From Clostridia bacterium (lineage in GTDB: Bacteria; Bacillota; Clostridia; Oscillospirales; CAG-272): DNA of 40,425 nucleotides. The notes under the pieces are model-generated. The model was not told the origin of the DNA, did not search any database, and was given only the letters and a program-made list of their open reading frames with translations. Shown piece by piece: positions 1-5,821 of the stretch. The translations under genes and the position numbers were made by a program. How positions within the stretch are numbered: the first letter of the stretch is position 1; every line of letters starts with the position of its first letter. Where the stretch lies: NCBI GenBank assembly GCA_017504995.1, contig JAFVQC010000065.1, positions 1-40,425 on the forward strand. The letters run 5' to 3'.

Positions 1-25
1 ATGTTTTCGGAAGTAAGCATGACTG
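1..25. repeat. 25-bp direct repeat, copy 1
   Basis: These 25 bases, starting ATGTTTTCGGAAG, recur exactly at 356-380. They end in CATGACTG, which is also the 5' side of the anticodon arm of the tRNA-Asn at 91-98. In the second copy the sequence runs on into the 3' half of that tRNA. In this copy it runs into unrelated sequence. Bases 42-58 could fold as an anticodon-like arm with CCA in the loop, but no D-arm or acceptor stem is visible, so I do not call a tRNA here. Confidence 0.7.
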
Positions 26-64
26 GTGGAGACCCTACGAAAACGGATTCCAAATCCGTCATAT

Positions 65-140
65 TCCTCCTTAGCTCAGTCGGTAGAGCGCATGACTGTT
101 AATCATGATGTCGCTGGTTCAAGCCCAGCAGGGGGAGCCA
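65..140 (+). tRNA. tRNA-Asn (anticodon GTT)
   Basis: This is a complete 76-base tRNA including an encoded CCA. The acceptor stem pairs TCCTCCT (65-71) with AGGGGGA (130-136) through one G-U pair. The D-arm is TAGCTCAGTCGGTAGAGC, and the anticodon stem CATGA/TCATG encloses the loop CTGTTAA with anticodon GTT at 98-100. The T-arm is CTGGTTCAAGCCCAG. It is followed directly by a terminator hairpin. The 3' half is duplicated at 388-422. Confidence 0.97.
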
Positions 141-147
141 AGAAAAG

Positions 148-173
148 ACCACGCCAATCGGCGTGGTTTTTTC
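148..173 (+). terminator. Rho-independent terminator after tRNA-Asn
   Basis: ACCACGCC (148-155), loop AATC, GGCGTGGT (160-167), then a run of T. It lies 8 bases after the CCA end of the tRNA, where a terminator of a single tRNA transcript is expected. Confidence 0.9.
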
Positions 174-355
174 TTGGCTTTCTTGTTGATCTTCGATCAA
201 CAACACTGTGACTAACACCCATGCGCTCTTTCTTGATTGAGCTAAGGGCGAAGTCGGTAGGCGACCGAGAAAAAGGATTGAGTATCCTTTTTCGACGGGA
301 GATTACGAAAACAAGGAGCTTTGAAGCCGAGCAAGCGCAGGCGCGCAAAACGACT
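174..355. other. Non-coding stretch with two hairpins between the tRNA and its partial copy
   Basis: I see no credible gene here; the open frames are translations of tRNA-like or structured sequence. Two perfect hairpins are visible: GTTGATC-ttc-GATCAAC near 184-200, and GAAAAAGGAT-tgagt-ATCCTTTTTC at 269-293. The second has T-rich arms but no downstream T run of its own. The stretch ends at the second copy of the 25-bp repeat. Confidence 0.5.
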
Positions 356-422
356 ATGTTTTCGGAAGTAAGCATGACTGCAAAATCTGATGTCGCTGGT
401 TCAAGCCCAGCAGGGGGAGCCA
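356..422 (+). pseudogene. Chimeric tRNA-Asn 3' half fused to the 25-bp repeat
   Basis: Bases 388-422 repeat the last 35 bases of the tRNA-Asn exactly, including the T-arm, the 3' acceptor strand and CCA. Counting from CATGACTG at 373, 43 of 50 bases match tRNA positions 91-140 without a gap. The only difference is a 7-base block (CAAAATC for TTAATCA) in the anticodon loop and 3' stem. The 5' half of a tRNA is missing and replaced by the 25-bp repeat also found at 1-25, so this cannot fold as a tRNA. It may be a recombination footprint of a tRNA-targeting integrase, or a non-coding RNA with a tRNA-like end. Confidence 0.75.
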
Positions 423-556
423 AAAAATTCCGTACACGCAAGTGTGCGGAATTTTTACTTTTTCACTTTTCATTCTTCACTTTTCACTTTTCACTGTTCA
501 CTAAACCGGAGTGTACGGGATTTTAGGTAAGAGGTAATAGTGAATAGTGAAGAAGT
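421..556. repeat. About 130-bp direct repeat, left copy (with terminator hairpin)
   Basis: This 136-bp block is nearly identical to 2483-2611. It begins with a terminator-like hairpin, AATTCCGTACAC-gcaa-GTGTGCGGAATT plus T run (424-457). A tandem TTTTCAC heptamer tract follows, then a conserved tail ending AGTGAATAGTGAAGAAGT. The two copies differ by two substitutions and one heptamer unit. They bracket a 1.9-kb segment with three genes. Confidence 0.9.
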
Positions 557-665
557 AAGGTTGATTTGCTGATGAATAATGAATAATTATGGCAACTCTC
601 CCTACGGTCGAAAAGCATTTTTGTTTCATATTGAAAAATATTCTGTGTCATGATTATATGTGTTC

Positions 666-1406
666 TTACCTAACGATACGTAGTTCACCGCCAATCAATT
701 TATATCCTAAAGATTCAGCTATTTTTCTCGACGGAATGTTTTCAACTTGGCATGCCCAAAGTGCCAACTTGTTTTTCTGAACAATAGCTTGTGTTGCAGC
801 GGAAGCTGTTATTTTGGCGTATCCCTTTCCCCTAAATTGAGGACGCGAAAATACTTGCATTGAGCAGGTGTTTTCAAATCTTCCGTTGTTGGTTTTATAG
901 TAACTACAACTTACCATTCTTCTATTAGCAGTTATACAGTACATAGTATCATCGAACCCATCATCAAGAATAAACCTTTCGTCTCCACGACAAATCTTTT
1001 CAACTTGATCGGTGAACTGTGGATTAAAAGAATCTTTAATACAAACATAGTCTAACATATGCACGCAGTTGTATTTGATGTTTTGTAAAAATTCTTCGCT
1101 TGGTTCCAATAAAAACTCGTAAGGATCGTATCCTAATAAATCAAGTATCTCACAGTAAAATGAGGGTAAGCATAGTTTTTCCAAAATATCGTTTGTGCGA
1201 AGATATTCTTGAATCGTTTGAATATGATTTTGTTGAACGGATACAAACGTTCTGCTTGCAGAGTGAATTATACGAAGAATCTCGTTTCCACTGGATTGAG
1301 TTATTATCGTTTGAGATGCAGGAACGCTGACTTTGGTTCGCTCATAAAGCGAGTTGGCAGAAAAATTATCAATTTCATTTGAATAGTTTCGAGTTGTTGA
1401 TTTCAT
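666..1406 (-). CDS. GNAT-family N-acetyltransferase with unusual N-terminal region
   Basis: The 246-residue product ends in a recognisable GNAT fold. Motif A is FRGKGYA (residues 191-197, the acetyl-CoA pyrophosphate loop R/QxxGxG/A), and motif B is the stretch from N223 to AESLGY at 230-235, as in acetyltransferases that modify small molecules or protein N-termini. Residues 1-150 match no domain I recognise and may form an extra domain or a degenerate second GNAT half. The start has the ribosome site GAGGAG 8 bases upstream. The substrate is unknown. The gene sits on the minus strand inside a repeat-bracketed cassette, behind a leader peptide and terminator (1429-1531). That arrangement is typical of genes induced by ribosome-targeting antibiotics or amino-acid shortage, so a drug or toxin acetylase is a reasonable inference, not shown. 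Confidence 0.85.
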   Translation of the reverse strand: MKSTTRNYSNEIDNFSANSLYERTKVSVPASQTIITQSSGNEILRIIHSASRTFVSVQQNHIQTIQEYLRTNDILEKLCLPSFYCEILDLLGYDPYEFLLEPSEEFLQNIKYNCVHMLDYVCIKDSFNPQFTDQVEKICRGDERFILDDGFDDTMYCITANRRMVSCSYYKTNNGRFENTCSMQVFSRPQFRGKGYAKITASAATQAIVQKNKLALWACQVENIPSRKIAESLGYKLIGGELRIVR

Positions 1407-1428
1407 AATTTTATCTCCTCAATGATAT

Positions 1429-1457
1429 AAAAAATGACGCCGATGAAATCGACGTCA
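1429..1457 (-). terminator. Attenuator-type terminator in the GNAT leader
   Basis: Read on the minus strand: TGACGTCGAT, loop TTC, ATCGGCGTCA, then TTTTTT. All ten pairs form, one as U-G. On the plus strand the same position would be a C-A mismatch, so the hairpin is optimised for minus-strand RNA. It lies between the leader peptide stop and the GNAT ribosome site, so transcripts must read through it to express the acetyltransferase. Confidence 0.8.
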
Positions 1458-1477
1458 ACGGTTTATCCTGATTTGAG

Positions 1478-1531
1478 TTAAATCGAAAGTGGACAAGTGC
1501 TATGCGATTTCATCGAAATATGATATTTCAT
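1478..1531 (-). CDS. 17-residue leader peptide upstream of the GNAT gene
   Basis: This short frame encodes MKYHISMKSHSTCPLSI and stops with TAA. It has a strong ribosome site GGAGGTGG (1537-1544) five bases before its ATG, better than that of the gene it precedes. Codons 6-9 contain CGATGAAATCG, the exact reverse complement of CGATTTCATCG in the 5' arm and loop of the terminator 50 bases downstream. Pairing of the two would prevent the terminator from forming. The end of the frame carries CGATTT (forward 1480-1485), which can pair with the AAATCG of codons 8-9 instead. This gives three mutually exclusive segments, as in classical attenuators. What stalls the ribosome is not evident from the peptide. 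Confidence 0.7.
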   Translation of the reverse strand: MKYHISMKSHSTCPLSI

Positions 1532-1569
1532 TTTATCCACCTCCGTTTCTAAAAGATTATTGCGTAATT

Positions 1570-1598
1570 ATTATACTATGTATCTGTTTCATAGTCAA
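1570..1598 (-). promoter_or_regulatory. Promoter of the leader peptide-GNAT unit
   Basis: On the minus strand TTGACT (1593-1598), 17-base spacer, TATAAT (1570-1575). Transcription would start about 25 bases before the leader ribosome site. Confidence 0.8.
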
Positions 1599-1655
1599 TA
1601 ACTTAATAGTTTAAATCCCTCAACCTCAGGTTGAAAAAATTAAACCATTGATTTA

Positions 1656-1684
1656 TTGTATAAATGGATTATATGTGATATAAT
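1656..1684 (+). promoter_or_regulatory. Promoter of the XRE regulator
   Basis: TTGTAT (1656-1661), 17-base spacer, extended TGA-TATAAT (1679-1684). It is divergent from the GNAT promoter, about 60 bases away. Confidence 0.65.
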
Positions 1685-1709
1685 TAACTCAATGAAAGGA
1701 GATGACGAT

Positions 1710-2048
1710 ATGGAAAACGTAAATATTGTTTTAGCAGCAAATATATTAAAGTATAGAAAGAAAAGCGGATTAAGCCAAGATGAACTTGCACAAAAGTTAG
1801 GCGTTACCTTCCAAGCGGTTTCTAAATGGGAAAATGCAAAAGCCGCGCCGGATATTACATTCTTGCCGATAATGGCTGACATTTTTGGTTGCTACATCGA
1901 TGAGCTGTTCTCGCGAGAGGTTAAGACCGAAATTCATTATGATTTGTGTGTGGAATTGCCATGGCATGATGACGGAATGATTCGTAAAGTTATTTGTGAA
2001 GGCAAAAAAATTATTAAAGTTGGTATAGTAGATGATTTACAGGGGTGA
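1710..2048 (+). CDS. XRE-family HTH regulator, C-terminally truncated
   Basis: The 112-residue protein carries an N-terminal Cro/CI helix-turn-helix (about residues 9-63: LSQDELAQKLGVTF, then QAVSKWENAK). The start is set by AAAGGAGA 7 bases upstream. After the HTH comes HYDLCVELPWHDDGMIRKVIC. From memory of similar clostridial regulators, this stretch normally leads into a repetitive Gly/Asn-rich C-terminal domain of some 100 residues. Here the frame ends soon after, and the next gene starts 3 bases later, so the C-terminal domain appears lost. It is divergent from the GNAT unit and could control it or itself; no palindromic operator is obvious. Confidence 0.85.
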   Translation: MENVNIVLAANILKYRKKSGLSQDELAQKLGVTFQAVSKWENAKAAPDITFLPIMADIFGCYIDELFSREVKTEIHYDLCVELPWHDDGMIRKVICEGKKIIKVGIVDDLQG

Positions 2049-2051
2049 AAA

Positions 2052-2456
2052 ATGGAAGAATGCAAATTAACGGTAAAAGAAATATTAGAGGCAACACGTG
2101 CATTGAATAACGAAACACAACACATAGAGGAAGCATTAAAACAATTACAAACTGTGAAATCAATAGAAGGTCCATCTCCTGATCTTGGAGCGCAAGCAAA
2201 AGCAAACGCAATCGCAAAGGTTGTTGAGGTCCGTGAAAAAACAATCCAGAAGACACTCGCATTCTATGAAAAAATGTATAATAATATTCAAGCCCCTGAA
2301 CTTCAAAAAATATATGCGATAGATGCTGCATTTGTTAACAACATGGCATATATTGCAGATTGTGATATTTCGCCAGATGACAAGTATGCCGCCCTTGGTT
2401 ATGTTACCGATAAAATAGCAGAACTTGCAGAAAAAATTATTATCAAAGAAAATTAA
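2052..2456 (+). CDS. Hypothetical protein, 134 residues
   Basis: I do not recognise this protein. It is charged, predicted mostly helical, with Lys/Glu-rich stretches and a helical repeat-like first half (KEILEATRALNNETQ, then EEALKQLQTVK). There is no signal peptide, membrane segment or cysteine cluster. It starts three bases after the truncated XRE gene with GGGGTG as ribosome site inside the end of that gene, so the two are co-transcribed and probably translationally coupled. It is the last gene before the right-hand direct repeat. It could be the partner or target of the regulator. Confidence 0.7.
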   Translation: MEECKLTVKEILEATRALNNETQHIEEALKQLQTVKSIEGPSPDLGAQAKANAIAKVVEVREKTIQKTLAFYEKMYNNIQAPELQKIYAIDAAFVNNMAYIADCDISPDDKYAALGYVTDKIAELAEKIIIKEN

Positions 2457-2482
2457 AAAGGTTCAACTCTGTTGGGTCAACT

Positions 2483-2611
2483 CAAAAAATTCCGTACACG
2501 CAAGTGTGCGGAATTTTTACTTTTTCACTTTTCACTCTTCACTTTTCACTGTTCACTAAACCGGCGTGTACGGGATTTTAGGTAAGAGGTAATAGTGAAT
2601 AGTGAAGAAGT
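2483..2611. repeat. About 130-bp direct repeat, right copy
   Basis: This matches 421-556 apart from two substitutions and the loss of one TTTTCAC heptamer. It carries the same terminator hairpin, AATTCCGTACAC-gcaa-GTGTGCGGAATT followed by T (about 2486-2519), here placed to end transcription of the XRE-hypothetical pair. Confidence 0.9.
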
Positions 2612-2620
2612 GGGGAGTTC

Positions 2621-2665
2621 AAAAAAGAGAGAACTTAGCAAAACTGCTTTGTTCTCTCTTTTTTT
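2621..2665. terminator. Hairpin terminator between the cassette and the ImmA-like gene
   Basis: AAAAAAGAGAGAAC (2621-2634) pairs with GTTCTCTCTTTTTTT (2651-2665). The A-rich 5' and T-rich 3' flanks make it usable in both directions. On the minus strand it lies about 130 bases after the ImmA-like gene. The stretch 2666-2793 holds no gene that I can support. Confidence 0.7.
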
Positions 2666-2793
2666 GCTTGCTATAAAGGTTGGGCTTCGCCTATTTGCGT
2701 TTGAACAGCCAAATGCGATGCTCGCGCTTAGGGGTATTGATCAAAATCTCCGCGAAGAACATCACCGAATCGTCGTCTGCACGGCTTGTTTGT

Positions 2794-3393
2794 TTATTTC
2801 ATTGCAAGGCGTTTGCTTTCGATTCTGAACCGTTCTCGCTGAATATACTCTTGAAAGTTTTCAAATACCTTTTGCTCCAGCTCCGAGGTCAGAAATTTTT
2901 GGCGATCATAAAGCAACTTCATACGCTTTGCCCGAAGTTCTGCTTGCTCTTTTTCGATTCTGCAATATGTCGCAATCTCGTCCGTTGTACGTAGATCCAG
3001 CCCCCATAATACGCAAGCGGGGCAGAGCAGACGAAGGGCAAAGCGGTCGGCATACTGCTCTGCCTGAGGTTTCTTGTGAAATACCTGCGTTTCACTATAA
3101 CGGGCGTGTTGTAATTCGTGTCCGAGAAAAATATGTCCCAGCTCATGGGCAATCGTATACCGTGAAGCGGTTGTTTCGTTGCGATCATCGTATACGATGA
3201 TCCACTGGTTGTTGTAGAAAAAGGACTTACCTCGTTCCGTGGGTAAAAGCTCTTGTACCGTACTGTTTTGAACGAGGTGAATGCCTGCTTGCTTTGCGAT
3301 GGCGCGTATGTCTACGGGTAATTGGGCGATGCCGAATTCCAAAAGACAGTGCCACGCGCTGTTACGAAGATTTTTATATGCGCCGTAATACAT
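2794..3393 (-). CDS. ImmA/IrrE-family metallo-endopeptidase
   Basis: The 199-residue product has the zinc-peptidase motif HELGH within YTIAHELGHIFLGHEL (about residues 84-99) and a downstream QYADRFA segment supplying the third ligand side. Proteins of this family (ImmA of ICEBs1, IrrE/PprI) cleave or relieve a partner XRE repressor on stress. The start at 3393 was chosen because MYYGAYKNLRNSAWHCLL resembles the usual beginning of clostridial ImmA proteins. An upstream ATG at 3468 has a better ribosome site but would overlap the regulator by 49 bases. It follows the XRE gene in the same direction, matching the immR-immA arrangement. No integrase or conjugation genes lie nearby, so this may be a domesticated remnant. 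Confidence 0.85.
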   Translation of the reverse strand: MYYGAYKNLRNSAWHCLLEFGIAQLPVDIRAIAKQAGIHLVQNSTVQELLPTERGKSFFYNNQWIIVYDDRNETTASRYTIAHELGHIFLGHELQHARYSETQVFHKKPQAEQYADRFALRLLCPACVLWGLDLRTTDEIATYCRIEKEQAELRAKRMKLLYDRQKFLTSELEQKVFENFQEYIQRERFRIESKRLAMK

Positions 3394-3419
3394 AAAAATA
3401 ACCGATATCCAAAAGTAAT

Positions 3420-3878
3420 TTATAAAAGAGGATCGTCTGTTTCGGGAGCATTTGATATTTTCTCCCATTTTTCCTTGGAAATGTGTGAGGTTTTTGGCGG
3501 ATGGTTGTCCTCGGAATGTGCCGCCTCAAATACGGGAACGGAGCTGTTCGTTTCCAAGAGATCGCTAATGAGGGAGTGTAGCTCCGGTCTCTCCCGATAA
3601 GCACGCAACAGTCGAAGCTCTTGGTCGGATAGGATCGCTGCGGTGTTCTGCGGTTGCAGAATGACGGCGGCGGTATGGGAAATGCCGAGTAGCTCGTCAG
3701 CCGAAATTCCGAAATACTCGCACAAAAGGATCAGCGTTTGCAGATCGGGTTCGCGACGGTCTTGCTCGTACATGCCTACCGTGCTAGAGGAAATTCCGAG
3801 AACGCTTGCCAATTGAGACTGAGTAATCTTTTTTTGTGTTCTGTAATTTTTGATCGTATTCCCGATGGAAGCACTCAT
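3420..3878 (-). CDS. ImmR-like XRE repressor
   Basis: The 152-residue product has an N-terminal HTH (residues 5-60: ITQSQLASVLGISSSTVGMY, then EQDRREPDLQTL) and a C-terminal region without a recognisable domain, probably the part sensed or cut by the partner ImmA-like protease. The start at 3878 is fixed by GGAGG 7 bases upstream. It is transcribed away from three copies of ACAC-N5-GTGT in the divergent promoter region, the likely binding sites of this protein. One copy sits between its own -35 and -10, which implies autorepression. Confidence 0.88.
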   Translation of the reverse strand: MSASIGNTIKNYRTQKKITQSQLASVLGISSSTVGMYEQDRREPDLQTLILLCEYFGISADELLGISHTAAVILQPQNTAAILSDQELRLLRAYRERPELHSLISDLLETNSSVPVFEAAHSEDNHPPKTSHISKEKWEKISNAPETDDPLL

Positions 3879-3908
3879 TTTTTTACCTCCTGCATGAACT
3901 TTGACCTT

Positions 3909-3937
3909 ATTATAACACACGGTTTGTGTGAAAACAA
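3909..3937 (-). promoter_or_regulatory. Promoter of the ImmR-like repressor with operator O1
   Basis: On the minus strand TTGTTT (3932-3937), 17-base spacer, TATAAT (3909-3914). Operator O1 ACACGGTTTGTGT (3917-3929) fills the spacer. Confidence 0.75.
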
Positions 3938-3943
3938 CGAATC

Positions 3944-3956
3944 ACACGATAAGTGT
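3944..3956. promoter_or_regulatory. Operator O2 (ACAC-N5-GTGT)
   Basis: ACACGATAAGTGT. It is the second of three same-pattern inverted repeats, centred 27 bp from O1 and ending 9 bp before the -35 of the divergent gene. Confidence 0.7.
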
Positions 3957-3965
3957 TAAAAAATC

Positions 3966-4019
3966 TTGACAAGGAAAAAAGAATGTGGTATTATATATAT
4001 GATATCACACAAATCGTGT
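3966..4019 (+). promoter_or_regulatory. Promoter of the DUF6514-like gene with operator O3
   Basis: TTGACA (3966-3971), 17-base spacer, TATTAT (3989-3994). Operator O3 ACACAAATCGTGT (4007-4019) covers the expected start of transcription, so binding there should repress. Confidence 0.8.
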
Positions 4020-4043
4020 AGAAATGTAACGGTTGGAGAAGAA

Positions 4044-4316
4044 ATGGAAACAGAAGAAATTATAGTATGCGCGGAAGAGAAAAGGTCAGAGGCGGTTCGC
4101 TATCTTCCGTTCGTTGAACGTCTGGTGAGTGAGGAGATTGGCGCGTATACGACCTATGGCATTCGAGCTTTGCTTGGTAATGAGGTTCTCGCAGAGGTAT
4201 CCGATATCACTACGGACGAAGAAGCCGCGGTGTCTTTGGCGCGCCTTTGCACGGAAAACGGTTTGGCGGTGGAACATCTTTTTGAAGTGATAGAGGATTT
4301 CTTGGGGAGTTTTTAA
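4044..4316 (+). CDS. DUF6514-like small protein
   Basis: The 90-residue acidic protein contains TYGIRALLGNEVLAEVSDI followed by a C-terminal HLFEVIEDFLGSF. I associate this pattern with the DUF6514 family of small clostridial proteins of unknown function; the assignment is from memory. The start is set by GGAGAAG 6 bases upstream. It has no membrane segment. It is divergent from the ImmR-like repressor and has an operator over its start point, so it is a likely regulated output of that switch. Confidence 0.7.
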   Translation: METEEIIVCAEEKRSEAVRYLPFVERLVSEEIGAYTTYGIRALLGNEVLAEVSDITTDEEAAVSLARLCTENGLAVEHLFEVIEDFLGSF

Positions 4317-4322
4317 AATCTC

Positions 4323-4351
4323 TTGACAACTTTTTTCTTTTTTGCTATAAT
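4323..4351 (+). promoter_or_regulatory. Promoter of the ThuA-like gene
   Basis: A perfect TTGACA (4323-4328), 17-base spacer, TATAAT (4346-4351), followed by GAGGAG before the ATG at 4403. Confidence 0.85.
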
Positions 4352-4402
4352 AAATTTAGTAGAACGCCATAGATTTAAAACAAAGGAAATGAGGAGAAAA
4401 GA

Positions 4403-5143
4403 ATGATTCGCGTATTGGTTTGGAATGAGTTTAAGCACGAAAGAGAAAAGGAAAACGTTGCCGCCATCTATCCCGACGGTATTCACGCGACGATTGCGGA
4501 GTTTCTCGGGAAAGAAGATGATATTGAGGTAAGGACTGCTACGTTGCAGGATGAGAATTGCGGTATTACCAAGGAAATATTGGACGAGACCGACGTACTG
4601 ATCTGGTGGGGACACATGGCGCACAACAAGGTGCCCGACGAGGTTGCCTCGCTGGTGCGGGACGCGGTGCTGGAAGGAATGGGAGCGATCTTCCTTCATT
4701 CCGCCCATCATTCCAAGCCATTTAAGTTATTGATGGGTACTTCCTGCAATCTGACGTGGAGAGAGTCTTCCGACTCGGAGATCCTGTGGGTCATTGATCC
4801 CGCCCATCCCATTACCCGTGATATCGATCGCTATTTCTGTCTGGAGGGCGAGGAGACCTACGGCGAGCCGTTTGTGATCCCCAATCCCGACAAGGTTCTG
4901 CTCATCGGAAGCTATTCGGGGGGAGAGGTGTTCCGTTCGGGCTGTCTTTATGAGAGAGGAAACGGAAAGATCTTCTATTTCCAGCCCGGTCACGAGACCT
5001 TCCCCACGTTTAAGGTGCCTGCGGTGCAGAGCGTGATCCGTAACGCGGTTCGCTTCGTCGCGCCCACCTACAGACAGGTGATCGCTTGTCCCCACGTCCG
5101 CAAGATCACCGACGACGAGCCTTACGTGATCGTAAAGAAATAA
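4403..5143 (+). CDS. ThuA-domain protein
   Basis: The 246-residue protein fits the ThuA family (class I glutamine-amidotransferase-like fold). It opens IRVLVWNEFKHE, then has DVLIWWGHMAHNKV (about residues 64-77), GAIFLHSAHHSKPF and YFQPGHETFPTF, all hallmarks of this family. ThuA was named for trehalose utilisation in Sinorhizobium; the biochemical role remains loosely defined, probably in sugar metabolism. It has no signal peptide, so it is cytoplasmic. It stands alone with its own consensus promoter. No sugar transporter or dehydrogenase is adjacent, so the substrate cannot be inferred. Confidence 0.85.
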   Translation: MIRVLVWNEFKHEREKENVAAIYPDGIHATIAEFLGKEDDIEVRTATLQDENCGITKEILDETDVLIWWGHMAHNKVPDEVASLVRDAVLEGMGAIFLHSAHHSKPFKLLMGTSCNLTWRESSDSEILWVIDPAHPITRDIDRYFCLEGEETYGEPFVIPNPDKVLLIGSYSGGEVFRSGCLYERGNGKIFYFQPGHETFPTFKVPAVQSVIRNAVRFVAPTYRQVIACPHVRKITDDEPYVIVKK

Positions 5144-5160
5144 TAATCATTTTGGTTAGA

Positions 5161-5227
5161 GGAAACCTTCTCAAAAGAAGGTTTCCCCTATAATCCCTTC
5201 CAAGAACTTTCGCGAAAATTCTTGGAA
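5161..5227. repeat. Two adjacent palindromes downstream of the ThuA-like gene
   Basis: GGAAACCTTCT-caaa-AGAAGGTTTCC (5161-5186) and TTCCAAGAA...TTCTTGGAA (5198-5227, with TTTCGCGAAA at its centre). Neither is followed by a T run, so they look like dispersed palindromic elements and not simple terminators. Confidence 0.6.
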
Positions 5228-5248
5228 TCAATTGGATTGTAAGCACAA

Positions 5249-5292
5249 AAAACAGCGTAGCCGAGAGAGCTTTCTCGCGGTTACGCTGTTTT
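5249..5292. terminator. Bidirectional terminator
   Basis: AAAACAGCGTAGCCGAGAGA pairs with TCTCGCGGTTACGCTGTTTT across a short loop. A residues precede it and T residues follow, so it can serve the minus-strand operon that ends at 5306 as well as the ThuA-like gene. Confidence 0.85.
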
Positions 5293-5305
5293 GATATATG
5301 CTGTT

Positions 5306-5809
5306 TTACTGCTTTTTGACGGCTCGTATGACGGAAAGGGAGCAAAGTCCTACGAGGAAGCCCGCCAGTGTACCCGCGATCAAGAGCACGGGGAGATAAA
5401 AGGCGATCCGAAGCTCGTCAACCAGAAGGATCGCCGCGCCAAGCTGAGCGAGGTTGTGCGCCACGCCGCCGCAAATGCTGATCCCAACAACGCTGAGCCG
5501 ATTCCATTGTTTCAAGAGCGCCATGCAAAGGAAGCTGACGAGTCCCCCCGCAAGGCTATAAAGAATCGACACACCGTTGCCGAAGAGCATGCCGCACAAA
5601 AGGATTCTTGCCAAATGCACGAGGAAGGCGCTTTTCGTATCCGTCAGATAAAGCAGGATCAGCACTGAGAGATTGGCAAGCCCCAGCTTGATGCCGTAAA
5701 TGCCCACGGAGAAGGGAATCAGATATTCTACGTAGCCCAAAACGATAGAAAGTGCGGTTATCACGCCGCAAAAGGCAACCCTTGAGGCGGGGGTGTTCCG
5801 ATTCATCAT
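5306..5809 (-). CDS. Gx transporter / heptaprenyl diphosphate synthase component I family membrane protein
   Basis: The 167-residue protein is almost entirely hydrophobic, with five to six membrane segments. It carries YLIPFSVGIYGIKLGLANLS (about residues 28-47), typical of the family annotated as Gx transporter or HepPP synthase component I, related to ECF S-components. GGAGG lies 3 bases before the first ATG and 6 before a second at 5806, so the true start may be the second. It is the last gene of a three-gene minus-strand operon with a NusG-domain-II protein and an ApbE lipoprotein. It probably moves a small precursor such as a flavin or quinone-related compound; this is inference from context. 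Confidence 0.85.
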   Translation of the reverse strand: MMNRNTPASRVAFCGVITALSIVLGYVEYLIPFSVGIYGIKLGLANLSVLILLYLTDTKSAFLVHLARILLCGMLFGNGVSILYSLAGGLVSFLCMALLKQWNRLSVVGISICGGVAHNLAQLGAAILLVDELRIAFYLPVLLIAGTLAGFLVGLCSLSVIRAVKKQ

Positions 5810-5821
5810 AATCCTCCGTTT

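Noticed and set aside
42..58. Anticodon-arm-like hairpin with CCA in the loop, possibly tRNA-Trp
   Set aside because: No D-arm, T-arm or acceptor stem can be paired around it.
103..441. Minus-strand open frame with LAPPAGLEPATS at both ends
   Set aside because: It is the antisense translation of the tRNA 3' end and its duplicate; this peptide is a well-known artefact of tRNA sequence.
2691..2762. Minus-strand 23-codon frame downstream of the ImmA-like gene
   Set aside because: Weak ribosome site (GGTG only), very short and no conserved pattern that I recognise. In-frame read-through of the ImmA stop into this stretch also looks accidental.
3420..3468. Overlap of the ImmA-like gene with the repressor from a start at 3468
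   Set aside because: That ATG has a good upstream AAGGA, but the N-terminus it adds is unlike the family; the start at 3393 fits known proteins better. It remains an alternative.
5161..5186. Terminator of the ThuA-like gene
   Set aside because: The stem is perfect but no T run follows; the hairpin at 5249-5292 is the better terminator.
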